Of a DNA stretch of 64,000 nucleotides, positions 1 to 8,442 are shown piece by piece. The notes beneath the pieces were generated by a model. The model ran no database searches, was not told the DNA's origin, and saw only the letters and a program-made list of their open reading frames with translations. Both the position numbers and the translations under genes were made by a program. Source of the DNA: Bacillus sp. PAMC26568 (GTDB taxonomy: Bacteria > Bacillota > Bacilli > Bacillales > Bacillaceae); assembly GCF_014235785.1 (NCBI RefSeq), contig NZ_CP060137.1, positions 248,001 to 312,000 on the forward strand. The letters run 5' to 3'. Every line of letters starts with the position of its first letter. Within the stretch, counting starts at the first letter, position 1.

Positions 1-816
1 GCCTTTGGGGTAAAGCTCCCGATTTTCCCAATGCACACTTGGATGCTGCGCGTACATGTGCAGGCACCGCCGCCTATAGTCATGCTTCATTCAGGCATTC
101 TTTTGAAAATTGGTGCCTTCGGTTTAATCAAATTTGGACTTGGCTTATTTCCGAATGAGTTTTCACAGCTAAGTACGATTTTAATCGTTCTCGGTCTCGT
201 AAATTTACTGTACGGCGCGTTTTTAGCCCTCATCCAAACTGAATTTAAGATGGTACTGGCGTACTCCAGTATTTCTCATATGGGCATTGTGCTTATTGGG
301 CTTGGAGCTTTAAATGAAGCGGGGATACAGGGAGCGATTTTTCAGGTCGTATCCCACGGGTTGATTTCAGCACTGCTGTTTTTCTTAGTGGGAGTGATAA
401 CGGAAAGAACAGAAACAACGCAGCTCGACAAGCTTTCAGGCTTGGCTAAGGCAATGCCGCTTACAGCAGGATTTTTGCTGGCTGGAGCCATGGCTTCGCT
501 TGGATTACCGGGAATGTCAGGATTTATTAGTGAATTGACGGCGTTCATGGGGGTTTTTGGTGAGCATCCTGAGCTTGGAGCGATTGGAGCGATTGGGATT
601 ATCCTGACCGCAGCCTATCTTCTAAGGGCAGTCCTCTCGATTACATTTGGAGCTGAAAAAAAGGAAGAACACGCGCTATATGATATGAGGTGGTATGAGA
701 TTGTCCCAGTAACCGTCATGCTGTTTTTTATTGTATTAATCGGTGTTTATCCAAATGGACTTTCCGTTCCGCTGCAGCTTACGATCGAAACCATCATGAA
801 AGGGATTGGGGGGTGA
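1..816 (+). CDS. nuoM: NADH-quinone oxidoreductase subunit M, C-terminal part (truncated by window edge)
   Basis: The reading frame is open from base 1, so the gene starts upstream; 271 codons remain of a protein usually near 500 residues. NuoM is a proton-pumping, antiporter-like membrane subunit of respiratory complex I. The visible part begins in the conserved stretch KLPIFPMHTW, followed by HVQAPPP and HSGILLKIG, whose lysine corresponds to a conserved proton-channel lysine in this family, and then several hydrophobic helices including EFKMVLAYSSISHMG. The stop lies 6 bases before the nuoN start, so the two genes are cotranscribed and probably translationally coupled. An internal ATG at 31 is not the true start. 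Family assignment is firm; the missing N-terminus cannot be judged. Confidence 0.95.
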   Translation, partial: AFGVKLPIFPMHTWMLRVHVQAPPPIVMLHSGILLKIGAFGLIKFGLGLFPNEFSQLSTILIVLGLVNLLYGAFLALIQTEFKMVLAYSSISHMGIVLIGLGALNEAGIQGAIFQVVSHGLISALLFFLVGVITERTETTQLDKLSGLAKAMPLTAGFLLAGAMASLGLPGMSGFISELTAFMGVFGEHPELGAIGAIGIILTAAYLLRAVLSITFGAEKKEEHALYDMRWYEIVPVTVMLFFIVLIGVYPNGLSVPLQLTIETIMKGIGG

Positions 817-822
817 TGAACG

Positions 823-2313
823 ATGGATATGGAGACCTTGCTTAGCTTTAAATGGAATGTCATGATGCCGGAGTTCATCATTCTCGGAACGGCACTGCTG
901 CTTTCAATCATAGATCTTTTCATAAAAGAGAACAAAAGCCGAAAATGGCTAGGGTGGATCGGACTGGCGGGAATTGCAGGCGCTATTCTGAGTCTTGCTT
1001 TGATGATTGGAACAGAAGACACCGTCATTCTTTATGACACTTTTGTACTGGATGCTTTTGCAAAAGCATTTAAGTTTATTTTATTGCTCGGCGCTGCGAT
1101 CATTTTTTTACTGGCAATTGATTATGAACCGCGCGAAGGATTAAAAGAACGGGGAGAATTTTATTATTTGCTCACAGCAGCTCTTTTAGGTGCCATGATG
1201 ATGGCTTCAAGCCGTGATTTAATTACACTGTTTGCCGGTCTTGAATTGCTGTCCATTTCTTCATATATTTTAGCTGGCTTGCGCAGAAAAAATCTCAAAT
1301 CAAACGAAGCCGCACTTAAATATGTCATCAACGGCGGCATTTCAACAGCGATTACTCTTTTCGGAATGAGCTATATATACGGTTTGACAGGAACAACTAG
1401 CCTCACGGAAATGATTCCGCAGCTGAATTCATTGACTGAGTCTGGATATACCTTCATTGCAGGCGTTTCCTTCCTGCTTATCTTTGTTGGATTATCCTTC
1501 AAAATAGCAACCGTTCCTTTTCACATGTGGGCACCGGATGTATACGAAGGAGCTCCAACACCAATAACAGCCTTTTTAAGTGTCGTTTCAAAAACAGCAG
1601 GATTTATTATCATTTTAAGAATATCTTTATCGGTTTTCGGAGCGATTCCATCTGAAGACGGCATGCAGTCCATGTTAATGGTATTCCAAGGGTTTATTGC
1701 GATTCTCGCGGCAATCACAATGATTGTCGGTAACACCATCGCACTGAAACAAAAAAACGTAAAGCGCATGCTTGCATATTCCTCCATTGCACATGCAGGA
1801 TACGTGCTGGTCGGCTTCGTCTCCTTTGGAGGCTACTTTTACTTTGATGCCATCTGGTTTTACTTGCTGTCCTATGTGATGATGAATCTCGGCGCTTTCG
1901 CAATTTTACAGGCTGTCTCCAAAACAGCAGGCACAGAAGATCTATCAGCATTTGCAGGTCTTTATCACAGATCACCGCTTGCTGGCATTGCAGTCACAAT
2001 TTTTTTACTATCACTTGCTGGACTTCCAGGAACCGCGGGTTTTATCGGAAAAATAACCATTTTCATGAATGCATTTACGAACAGCACACCTCAGATTGTG
2101 CTTGCTTCCATCATGATCGCAACTACCGTAGTCTCTTACTTTTATTACTTCGGCATCCTCACACAAGTGTTTTTCAGAAAGAAAGAAACCGAGGAGCCAT
2201 TTAAATGGAGCGCACCCCTTCTGATCGTTACAGTTATTTGTATGATTGCGACGATTTTGTTTGGAATTTTCCCGACAGTGGCGTTTGATTTTTTTAAGTT
2301 GAATATTTCATAA
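823..2313 (+). CDS. nuoN: NADH-quinone oxidoreductase subunit N
   Basis: A 496-residue, highly hydrophobic protein with about 14 predicted membrane helices, full length for NuoN. NuoN is an antiporter-like proton-translocating subunit of membrane complex I. Diagnostic motifs are VPFHMWAPDVYEGAPTP near residue 230 with the following SKTAGF (conserved channel lysine) and KRMLAYSSIAHAGY near residue 315. The ATG follows the nuoM stop by 6 bases and is preceded by GGGGGTGATG as ribosome site. It is the last gene of the usual nuo order, and a terminator-like hairpin follows. B. subtilis lacks complex I while many other Bacillaceae carry it at this position next to ywmB-murA, so the gene also helps place the organism. 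Confidence 0.96.
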   Translation: MDMETLLSFKWNVMMPEFIILGTALLLSIIDLFIKENKSRKWLGWIGLAGIAGAILSLALMIGTEDTVILYDTFVLDAFAKAFKFILLLGAAIIFLLAIDYEPREGLKERGEFYYLLTAALLGAMMMASSRDLITLFAGLELLSISSYILAGLRRKNLKSNEAALKYVINGGISTAITLFGMSYIYGLTGTTSLTEMIPQLNSLTESGYTFIAGVSFLLIFVGLSFKIATVPFHMWAPDVYEGAPTPITAFLSVVSKTAGFIIILRISLSVFGAIPSEDGMQSMLMVFQGFIAILAAITMIVGNTIALKQKNVKRMLAYSSIAHAGYVLVGFVSFGGYFYFDAIWFYLLSYVMMNLGAFAILQAVSKTAGTEDLSAFAGLYHRSPLAGIAVTIFLLSLAGLPGTAGFIGKITIFMNAFTNSTPQIVLASIMIATTVVSYFYYFGILTQVFFRKKETEEPFKWSAPLLIVTVICMIATILFGIFPTVAFDFFKLNIS

Positions 2314-2372
2314 ATCTGACAAGAATCTTTACAAAAATAACATCATTCCTTGTGCAAAATTTTATATAATAG

Positions 2373-2400
2373 AAGAGGTGTAAAAGCCTCTTTTTTTTAT
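2373..2400 (+). terminator. Intrinsic terminator after nuoN
   Basis: AAGAGG (2373-2378) pairs with CCTCTT (2387-2392), with an extra T-G pair inside, then a run of T. It ends the nuo operon. A TATAAT at 2365-2370 lies just upstream, but no convincing -35 goes with it. Confidence 0.75.
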
Positions 2401-2458
2401 GTTTTTGTTAAAAGTGCTATACTTACGTTTAGAATAGCTGACTATAGGAGTTGAACCT

Positions 2459-2689
2459 ATGCTTGAATTTAATCAGCAAGCATTGCTTGGCCTTTTGTCC
2501 CATCTCGTTTTCATTCCAATCACATGGTGGGCGCTGCAGGCCTTACATATTGAGAAAGCTATGAAAAAAGGGAAAGTGATGCAAGCGCGTGCACTGCTTA
2601 TCCTGCTGACCATTGCCATCTCAGGCGCTGTAAGCAATTTTTTTCTCGATTATTTAATATGGTCCCGTCAGCTGCCTTTTTTATTTTAA
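2459..2689 (+). CDS. ywzB: DUF1146 family small membrane protein YwzB
   Basis: A 76-residue protein with two hydrophobic segments (about residues 8-28 and 43-66) separated by a basic loop (KAMKKGKVMQAR). Length, topology and the motif PITWWALQ match the DUF1146/YwzB family of Bacillales, whose function is unknown. It sits between complex I genes and ywmB-murAA, as expected from gene order in this group. A ribosome site (ATAGGAG, ending at 2450) precedes the ATG by 8 bases. It probably has its own promoter after the terminator at 2373, but no clear promoter was seen. Assignment rests on sequence feel plus synteny. Confidence 0.85.
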   Translation: MLEFNQQALLGLLSHLVFIPITWWALQALHIEKAMKKGKVMQARALLILLTIAISGAVSNFFLDYLIWSRQLPFLF

Positions 2690-2860
2690 CAAGATTTTAG
2701 CAAAACAAGAGGCATCCGCTTTTGTTACGTTTAACTAATTAACAACAGGGGAATATGACCTACAGATTACAACAAGACAGCTTAAGGATTGTCTAACAAT
2801 GACGACTTTTTCCACGTATACCAGCCTCTCAAACGGTAACAATGTTACTAAGGAGAGGAA

Positions 2861-3610
2861 GTGGCGGCGATGAAAAAAACAAGTCTGGCAATTATTATCT
2901 TTTTATTCTTTCTTACAGGTTCGGTTGTTGCACAAGCTATTGGATTTGAAAAAGATGAAGCTGAAATTAAAACTATTGTAGAAGGCATGGAAGCACAGGA
3001 AATTGATGTTAAGAAATGGTCCTTATACTCTAAAGAAATGATTTCAAATAATGATCGTTCTTTTGAGGAAATAACGAAACTTTTCCAAACTCAATTTCGT
3101 CATTATAAGTGGTCCGATGAACGTGCAGACGGCAAGCTACATAAAGCAACGGGAATCTTTTTTAACAAAAAGATCAAAGCTGTTGAAAAGCTTCAGATTC
3201 TTTCAACCGACACAAACGGTCAAAAACAATCGTATATCTTGTATGAGCTCAGTGGGGAAGGTTCAGGAAAAAATTGGACGAAAATTTATGAGTATGCGCA
3301 AGCTCAGAGTTTCGACATTTTCCATGAAAATCCTACAATTTTCACTTGTGTAAATGGACAGCTTGATGATAAGATGAGTAGTGTTTTGCATTTGAAGGTA
3401 AATGATTTGCTTAAACAATTTAACGCGGTGCCAGTTGAACAGCTTAAAGAAGAACAATTTGTATCGGTATCCGCACGAACGTCAGATTGGAATCATGAAA
3501 TTCCAACAGATAAAGGCAGCATGAATATTCAAATTGCGCTCAGAGGCGCAGGATTGGGCGATAATACTAGCGTTACAGTAGGAACACCAATCATTACGTC
3601 TGAATATTAA
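2861..3610 (+). CDS. ywmB: YwmB family exported protein
   Basis: A 249-residue protein beginning with a signal peptide (basic KK, hydrophobic core [15 protein letters not shown], likely cleavage after AQA). The rest is soluble and resembles YwmB (DUF1779), a Bacillales family without an assigned function and with a TATA-binding-protein-like fold. It lies immediately before murAA, as in B. subtilis, with 32 bases between them and no terminator, so the two are probably cotranscribed. The GTG at 2861 is 5 bases after AAGGAG; an in-frame ATG at 2870 (14 bases after it) is the alternative start. The choice affects three residues only. Confidence 0.88.
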   Translation: MAAMKKTSLAIIIFLFFLTGSVVAQAIGFEKDEAEIKTIVEGMEAQEIDVKKWSLYSKEMISNNDRSFEEITKLFQTQFRHYKWSDERADGKLHKATGIFFNKKIKAVEKLQILSTDTNGQKQSYILYELSGEGSGKNWTKIYEYAQAQSFDIFHENPTIFTCVNGQLDDKMSSVLHLKVNDLLKQFNAVPVEQLKEEQFVSVSARTSDWNHEIPTDKGSMNIQIALRGAGLGDNTSVTVGTPIITSEY

Positions 3611-3642
3611 TATATAGAAATTGGGACGCGGAGGGGAAGACC

Positions 3643-4947
3643 TTGGAAAAAATCATCGTCCGCGGCGGTCGTAAGTTAAACGGTACAGTTAAAGTAGAAG
3701 GTGCTAAAAATGCCGTTTTACCAGTAATCGCTGCATCTTTATTAGCCAGTGAACAAAAAAGCATAATTTGTGATGTACCTACGCTCTCCGATGTGTATAC
3801 AATCAATGAAGTGCTGCGCCATATAGGGGCAGAAGTCCACTTTGAAAATAACCAAGTGTTTGTAGATGCATCTAAAGAGCTAAATATGGAAGCTCCTTTC
3901 GAATATGTACGCAAAATGCGTGCTTCTGTTTTAGTTATGGGTCCATTACTAGCCAGAAATGGCCGTGCACGCGTGGCATTGCCAGGCGGATGTGCGATAG
4001 GATCACGTCCAATTGATCAACATTTAAAAGGCTTTGAAGCAATGGGAGCTTCAATTAAAGTTGGGAACGGATTTATCGACGCTGAAGTAAAAGGAAGACT
4101 TCGCGGTGCTAAAATCTATTTAGATTTCCCAAGCGTTGGAGCAACAGAAAACATCATTATGGCTGCGGCTCTTGCAGAGGGGACAACAGTCCTTGAGAAC
4201 GTAGCAAAAGAACCGGAAATCGTTGACCTTGCCAATTACATTAATGCAATGGGCGGCAAAGTGCGCGGTGCCGGAACAGGTACAATTCGCATTGAAGGCG
4301 TAGAAACACTTAAAGGTGTTAAACATCACATCATTCCTGACCGCATCGAAGCTGGAACATTTATGGTTGCAGCTGCAATTACAGGCGGAAATGTATTGGT
4401 TCGCGGCGCTGTGCCCGAACACTTAACATCTCTGATCGCAAAAATGGAAGAAATGGGCGTACAGATTCTTGAAGAAGAAGATGGAGTTCGTGTCATTGGA
4501 CCAGAAAAACTAAAATCCATTGACATTAAAACAATGCCGCATCCTGGCTTCCCAACTGACATGCAATCACAAATGATGGCATTGCTTTTGAAAGCCGAAG
4601 GAACTTCTATGATCACGGAAACTGTTTTCGAAAACCGTTTCATGCACGTGGAAGAATTCCGCCGCATGAATGGGGATATCAAAATTGAGGGCCGTTCTGT
4701 TATCATTAATGGTCCAGTTAATATGCAAGGTGCTGAAGTTGCAGCAACAGACTTACGTGCTGGTGCAGCGCTTGTTCTTGCAGGCTTAGTTGCTGAAGGC
4801 TACACTCGTGTAACAGAGCTTAAGCATGTTGACCGCGGATATGTTAACTTCCATGGCAAACTTGCAGCGATTGGTGCCGATATCGAACGCATCTCAGAAG
4901 AAAACACTGTGAAAACCGAGCAGGCTGTAAGCGACATGAACGCTTAA
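3643..4947 (+). CDS. murAA: UDP-N-acetylglucosamine 1-carboxyvinyltransferase MurA
   Basis: A 434-residue cytoplasmic enzyme that transfers enolpyruvate from PEP to UDP-GlcNAc, the first committed step of peptidoglycan synthesis. Lys22-Asn23 (GAKNAVLP) and the catalytic Cys117 in [10 protein letters not shown], the target of fosfomycin, are intact, as is PDRIEAGTF in the second domain. The start is TTG at 3643, preceded by [19 protein letters not shown] is the usual N-terminus. Location between ywmB and spoIID is that of B. subtilis murAA, the essential copy. A strong terminator follows at 4964. Confidence 0.97.
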   Translation: MEKIIVRGGRKLNGTVKVEGAKNAVLPVIAASLLASEQKSIICDVPTLSDVYTINEVLRHIGAEVHFENNQVFVDASKELNMEAPFEYVRKMRASVLVMGPLLARNGRARVALPGGCAIGSRPIDQHLKGFEAMGASIKVGNGFIDAEVKGRLRGAKIYLDFPSVGATENIIMAAALAEGTTVLENVAKEPEIVDLANYINAMGGKVRGAGTGTIRIEGVETLKGVKHHIIPDRIEAGTFMVAAAITGGNVLVRGAVPEHLTSLIAKMEEMGVQILEEEDGVRVIGPEKLKSIDIKTMPHPGFPTDMQSQMMALLLKAEGTSMITETVFENRFMHVEEFRRMNGDIKIEGRSVIINGPVNMQGAEVAATDLRAGAALVLAGLVAEGYTRVTELKHVDRGYVNFHGKLAAIGADIERISEENTVKTEQAVSDMNA

Positions 4948-4963
4948 TCATACGTACATTCTA

Positions 4964-5001
4964 AGAAGTTGGAGTCCCCGGATTCCAGCTTCTTTTTTAT
5001 T
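4964..5001 (+). terminator. Intrinsic terminator after murAA
   Basis: A 13-bp stem (4964-4976 with 4981-4993, including G-U pairs) closes a CCCG loop and is followed by TTTTTTATTTTTT. It closes the ywmB-murAA unit. Confidence 0.9.
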
Positions 5002-5294
5002 TTTTGAAAAATACTTTATTAGTGTTGGTATTTTGCTTATCATTTATACATTGCAGTTCATGATTTTTTTGCATAATTTAGAGTGATCACGGATAGTTAA
5101 GTTTGGGCTTTTACAATTCGAAAGGCTCCTTTCTTAAAATTTGTTGCTATTAGAAAAAATGTAATGGATTGTAGCGGAAAGCAAGTGTCTGCAACGGAAA
5201 TCCACGGGTGGAATCTACAGCCTAAAACAACTTTAAAAAAGCTTTTGCATAAAATAATCAGCAATGGACGACGATGAATGCGAAGGAGGGTTTT
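5002..5294 (+). other. Intergenic region with a repeat-like segment
   Basis: No gene is seen. At 5168-5212 there is a segment with two short copies of (A)CGGAAA (5173-5180, 5193-5200), ending in the small palindrome TCCACGGGTGGA (5201-5212). It resembles intergenic repeats of the GCGGAAAGC...GCAACGGAAATC type that I recall from Bacillus genomes, but only this copy is found in the window. The rest is AT-rich. Confidence 0.35.
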
Positions 5295-5732
5295 ATGAAA
5301 TTTATTACAGCTTTATTTTTAATTGTCGCATTTTCATTGTTCACATTTACGAGTGATTTGCTGTCGCTGCTGACAGGAGATTATATTGGACTGACATTTC
5401 GGCCAAATCCTGATTTTTCAGATTTGCTTTTATACAATGATATAAACTTGGATAGCAAATTTTACGTCGTGACAAAAATAGGCCATGCTTTTTACTTTTT
5501 TATTTTTACAATCATAATGACTTTTATGTACAGAATGCGAACAGCCATTTGGTGGGGAGCGGCTCTCACCGTTTCTTCAGAAATCCTTCAGCTGTATTTT
5601 ATGCGGAGCGGCAGAATTGTTGATATGATGTATGATTTTTCAGGGGTAATCGCAGGAATTATTTTTTTAAGTGTCATTTCAGGTCCTTCAAAGCAGAAGC
5701 AATTTGTCGAAGGAAATCGGCGGAAAATGTAG
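5295..5732 (+). CDS. VanZ-like family membrane protein
   Basis: A 145-residue protein with about four membrane helices. The central segment SSEILQLYF followed by GRIVDMMYDFSGVIAG is the VanZ-like signature (acidic residue, aromatic, then D..AN/SG in a helix). VanZ in enterococci affects teicoplanin resistance; most bacterial VanZ-like proteins have no known job. The ATG at 5295 was chosen because GAAGGAGGG (5282-5290) stands 4 to 8 bases before it; an upstream in-frame ATG at 5274 has no ribosome site. It stands alone between murAA and spoIID, with no paired gene, and is unrelated in position to the second VanZ gene at 7838. Confidence 0.8.
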   Translation: MKFITALFLIVAFSLFTFTSDLLSLLTGDYIGLTFRPNPDFSDLLLYNDINLDSKFYVVTKIGHAFYFFIFTIIMTFMYRMRTAIWWGAALTVSSEILQLYFMRSGRIVDMMYDFSGVIAGIIFLSVISGPSKQKQFVEGNRRKM

Positions 5733-5783
5733 AAATATACAAAGAGAGGTTATGAAGCAATCTTCAGATTTAAGAGTTTTTCA

Positions 5784-5812
5784 GTCATAAATGGTTGTCC
5801 ACCTCCATACTA
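5784..5812 (+). promoter_or_regulatory. Sigma-E-like promoter of spoIID
   Basis: GTCATAAA (5784-5791) and CATACTAT (5805-5812) are 13 bases apart, matching the sigma-E pattern (ATA-type -35, CATACA-T -10). It ends 45 bases before the spoIID start. In B. subtilis spoIID is a mother-cell sigma-E gene, so the match is expected. Confidence 0.72.
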
Positions 5813-5856
5813 TTGAGTAGAGACGGTAAACGACAATGCGATATGGAGGCTCTTAG

Positions 5857-6882
5857 ATGAAATCAATGAAACCAATACTTTTAATTTTCGCTGGATTATT
5901 TCTCATTATACTAATGATCCCGACATTGTTAGTTGCGCCATTTATGAGCGGTACACAAGGTGAGCTAACCGAAGACCTTCAAGCCAAAAAGGAAAAGGAA
6001 GAACAAGTCATGCTGGGAAAATCAATTGTTGATGTACCGGTCTATCGCAGCAGCCTGGGCAAAACGGAAAACATTCCTCTTGAAGAATACATCATTGGCG
6101 TTGTCTCTTCAGAGATGCCTGCCACTTTTGAGGATGAAGCTTTAAAAGCTCAGGCCCTTGCAGCAAGAACGTATATAGTAAGACAGCTGCTTAATGAAGA
6201 GCCAATTGGTGTTCCAGAAGATGCAGTTGTATCCGATACGACAACACATCAGGTTTTCAAAAGTGATGCTGAGCTGAAAAAGCAGTGGGGCAAAGATTAT
6301 GATTGGAAAATGAAGAAAATTTACAATGCCGTCGCCAGCACACAAGGACAGATCTTAACTTATGAAAACAAACCGATTGATGCATCCTTTTTCTCCACAA
6401 GCAACGGTTATACGGAAAACTCAGAAGAGTACTGGACGACACCGTATCCGTATTTAAAGAGTGTGGAAAGCCCATGGGATGAAAAATCGCCTGAATATTA
6501 CGATCGAATCGCCATCAAAGTGAGTGACTTTGAGAAAAAACTCAAAGTAAAGCTAGGTTCAGGCGGAGAAGTTGGGAAAATCATTGAACGCACATCAGGC
6601 AAAAGGATTGCTCAAGTTGATATTAACGGCACAAAGCTAAACGGCAGAGAAATTCGCGAAAAACTTGGACTCCGCTCCAGTGACTTTACATGGGAGCTGA
6701 AAGGCGATCAAGTCGTCATCACCACGAAAGGCTTCGGCCACGGTGTCGGCATGAGTCAATACGGTGCAAACTTCATGGCCCAGGACGGCAAAAAATATCA
6801 AGACATCGTCAGCTACTATTATCAAGGCACCCAAGTAGCGAATGCAGAGCCATTTGTGACACAATTTACGGCTCGTAATTAA
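5857..6882 (+). CDS. spoIID: Stage II sporulation protein D, lytic transglycosylase
   Basis: A 341-residue mother-cell protein that cuts septal peptidoglycan during engulfment together with SpoIIP and SpoIIM. An N-terminal membrane anchor (about residues 5-28) is followed by the SpoIID domain with PLEEYIIGVVSSEMPATF; Glu86 is the likely catalytic acid. KAQALAARTY follows, and the conserved C-terminal GHGVGMSQYGA is present. Length equals the B. subtilis protein closely. ATATGGAGG (5841-5849) serves the ATG at 5857. A sigma-E-like promoter precedes it and a terminator follows, so it is a single-gene unit. Confidence 0.97.
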   Translation: MKSMKPILLIFAGLFLIILMIPTLLVAPFMSGTQGELTEDLQAKKEKEEQVMLGKSIVDVPVYRSSLGKTENIPLEEYIIGVVSSEMPATFEDEALKAQALAARTYIVRQLLNEEPIGVPEDAVVSDTTTHQVFKSDAELKKQWGKDYDWKMKKIYNAVASTQGQILTYENKPIDASFFSTSNGYTENSEEYWTTPYPYLKSVESPWDEKSPEYYDRIAIKVSDFEKKLKVKLGSGGEVGKIIERTSGKRIAQVDINGTKLNGREIREKLGLRSSDFTWELKGDQVVITTKGFGHGVGMSQYGANFMAQDGKKYQDIVSYYYQGTQVANAEPFVTQFTARN

Positions 6883-6888
6883 GGGAGA

Positions 6889-6921
6889 GTGCGGGGGATA
6901 AGATCCTCGCGCTTTTTTTTG
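6889..6921 (+). terminator. Intrinsic terminator after spoIID
   Basis: GTGCGGGGG (6889-6897) pairs with TCCTCGCGC (6904-6912) with G-U pairs, followed by eight T. Confidence 0.88.
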
Positions 6922-6946
6922 TTTGGGGATTGGGGTGCAGCGGATT

Positions 6947-7050
6947 GGATCATAAGATGGTGATTTTGGATAATAAACCTTGGATTCTGGCAAATAAGCA
7001 GGCTCTAGCGGATCATAAGAACAGTGTTGTCGATCATAAGGCAGAGAAGC
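6947..7050 (+). repeat. 21-bp-period repeat array, locus 1 (five units)
   Basis: Five consecutive units of 21, 21, 21, 21 and 20 bases start at 6947, 6968, 6989, 7010 and 7031. Each begins [GC]G followed within a few bases by ATAA[GA], e.g. GGATAATAAACC. The frame starting at GAT reads as heptads (DHKMVIL, DNKPWIL, ANKQALA, DHKNSVV, DHKAEKL). GGGTGCAGCGG stands just before it, as before locus 2. The rest of 6922-7213 holds nothing recognisable. Confidence 0.8.
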
Positions 7051-7213
7051 TGGTATCCGTTTTGGCTAGACTTACATATGTAATCGCATTCACGTAAAAT
7101 CTCAAACATGAATACCCAAGTGCAGCTAAAAAAGGCTATTTAGGCGTTTGAATGTAGGGTTTCAGGTCAATAATTTGATGTTTTTGTATTGGAATGGGCA
7201 GGGTGCAGCGGGT

Positions 7214-7298
7214 CGATAGTAAACCTTTGCTTCCGGTTAATAAAGCGGCACTTGCCGCTAGTAAGAGCAGATTTTTTCAATAATAAGCTGATAACAAA
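7214..7298 (+). repeat. 21-bp-period repeat array, locus 2 (four units)
   Basis: Units start at 7214, 7235, 7256 and 7278 (21, 21, 22, 21 bases), each with a TA[AG]TAA[AG] core. GGGTGCAGCGG (7201-7211) precedes it, as at locus 1. The heptad frame reads DSKPLLP, VNKAALA, ASKSRFF and then stops. It lies between the spoIID unit and the terminator of ywnH. Confidence 0.75.
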
Positions 7299-7301
7299 CA
7301 A

Positions 7302-7327
7302 AAATCCGATTCCCCAGAATCGGATTT
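7302..7327 (-). terminator. Intrinsic terminator of the ywnJ-ywnH unit
   Basis: Perfect 11-bp inverted repeat AAATCCGATTC (7302-7312) / GAATCGGATTT (7317-7327). On the minus strand it is followed by TTTTGTTTG, fitting the end of ywnH. Confidence 0.88.
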
Positions 7328-7333
7328 CCTTCA

Positions 7334-7831
7334 TTATTCCACTACACGCTTCCCGACAATCACTAAATCGCGTTCAATTCCATCCAGTTCAGCAACTCGC
7401 GGCATTTTTGCCCATTCTTCAAAGCCAAAGCGCGCGAAGAGCCGCAGGCTTGCTTCATTGTGTCCGAACACAAAGCCAAGCAATGTTTTGATGCCGAGTT
7501 CTGGACATGAATCAATGGCTTTTTGCAGGAATGTGGTGCCAATTCCTTTTCCGCGCACGTTTTGATCAATATAGATGCTGACTTCAGCGGTATATTGATA
7601 AGCTTGTCTGCCATAGAAAGATTCAAAGCTTAACCAGGCGACAATTTTTCCTTCATCCTCCATCACCCACAGCGGACGTTGGTCTGTGTGCTGATGGAAC
7701 CAGCCCTCGCGATCAGCTACTGTAACAGGGCTCAGGTCTGCCGTAACCATTCTGCTGGCAATTGTAGAGTTATAAATGTCAACAATGACAGCCAAATCTT
7801 GTAAGACAGCTTTTCGAATAGGTAAACTCAT
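7334..7831 (-). CDS. ywnH: GNAT N-acetyltransferase, YwnH-like (phosphinothricin acetyltransferase type)
   Basis: A 165-residue single-domain acetyltransferase. The acetyl-CoA site is [14 protein letters not shown] (about residues 94-107), and [23 protein letters not shown] is the C-terminal half typical of the phosphinothricin/methionine-sulfoximine acetyltransferase group (residues GHN.ASL..F...GF). The group acetylates glutamate-like inhibitors or amino acids; the true substrate here is unknown. Gene order ywnH, ywnJ, spoIIQ is that of B. subtilis, although local orientation is rearranged. It follows ywnJ by 6 bases on the same strand and ends in a strong terminator, so the two form one unit. 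Confidence 0.88.
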   Translation of the reverse strand: MSLPIRKAVLQDLAVIVDIYNSTIASRMVTADLSPVTVADREGWFHQHTDQRPLWVMEDEGKIVAWLSFESFYGRQAYQYTAEVSIYIDQNVRGKGIGTTFLQKAIDSCPELGIKTLLGFVFGHNEASLRLFARFGFEEWAKMPRVAELDGIERDLVIVGKRVVE

Positions 7832-7837
7832 AGAAGA

Positions 7838-8266
7838 TCACTCCGCATCATTTAACTTTTGAAAGATAGTCGTAATAAATGAAGGACGCTTTGCAAAATA
7901 CATAACCTTCATTAAATAGAAGGAAACAAGAACCCCGATTGCGTCCTTTATTAAATCAATCACTGTAGCAGATCGATAGGGAACAAAGTATTGATGAATT
8001 TCATCTGTTGCTCCGTATAAAATAGATATTATTGCAGCAGTTACACTTACTTTAGCAGTCCAGCTTTGATGAGCGGCAAACGCCAAAGCAATCAGCCAAT
8101 AGAGAATTCCAAATTCTATTAGATGAAGAGACTCTTTCATTAAATGGTCAAATGAAAAAGGCGTCTTAATAATAGCATCCGCTGGCAAACTTGATAGAAT
8201 CCAGATCAGGATCATATAGAAAATAGGTGCTAGAGTCAGCATCCATTTCAGTAAAGTATTTTTCAT
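7838..8266 (-). CDS. ywnJ: VanZ family membrane protein YwnJ
   Basis: A 142-residue protein with four predicted membrane helices. The VanZ signature is clear: LIEFGILYW in helix 2, then GATDEIHQYFVPYRSATVID and the closing helix KDAIGVLVSFYL. It is the neighbour of spoIIQ, like B. subtilis ywnJ, and is the first gene of a two-gene unit with ywnH (6-base gap). Divergent from spoIIQ with 176 bases between the starts. The ribosome site on the minus strand is AGTACGGGGATGAAA, weak but suitably placed. Function of YwnJ is unknown; VanZ relatives influence lipoglycopeptide sensitivity. Confidence 0.85.
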   Translation of the reverse strand: MKNTLLKWMLTLAPIFYMILIWILSSLPADAIIKTPFSFDHLMKESLHLIEFGILYWLIALAFAAHQSWTAKVSVTAAIISILYGATDEIHQYFVPYRSATVIDLIKDAIGVLVSFYLMKVMYFAKRPSFITTIFQKLNDAE

Positions 8267-8390
8267 CCCCGTACTCCTTCAGATTGCTGATGGAACATAG
8301 TATACCATGTCTCAAATAATTATTTTTAAGATTGATACATATTTTTAAAAAAGACTGCAAAAAATAATATCTGAAATTTTTTAAATAGCG

Positions 8391-8421
8391 GTGTATATAT
8401 TTTCAGAATTTTGTTCAGAAT
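8391..8421 (+). promoter_or_regulatory. Possible sigma-F promoter of spoIIQ
   Basis: GTGTA (8391-8395) matches the sigma-F -35 pattern, and GTTCAGAAT (8413-8421) is a fair -10, 17 bases apart. spoIIQ is a forespore sigma-F gene in B. subtilis. The -10 lacks the second G, so confidence is moderate. Confidence 0.55.
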
Positions 8422-8442
8422 GATTGCTGAGGTGATGATAGA

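Noticed and set aside
5857..6882. SpoIID as an amidase enhancer of vegetative cells (LytB type)
   Set aside because: Sigma-E-like promoter, length and N-terminal anchor fit sporulation SpoIID.
7189..7491. 100-residue frame across locus 2 and the 3' end of ywnH
   Set aside because: It runs through the terminator and antisense to a conserved gene, and does not use the heptad frame.
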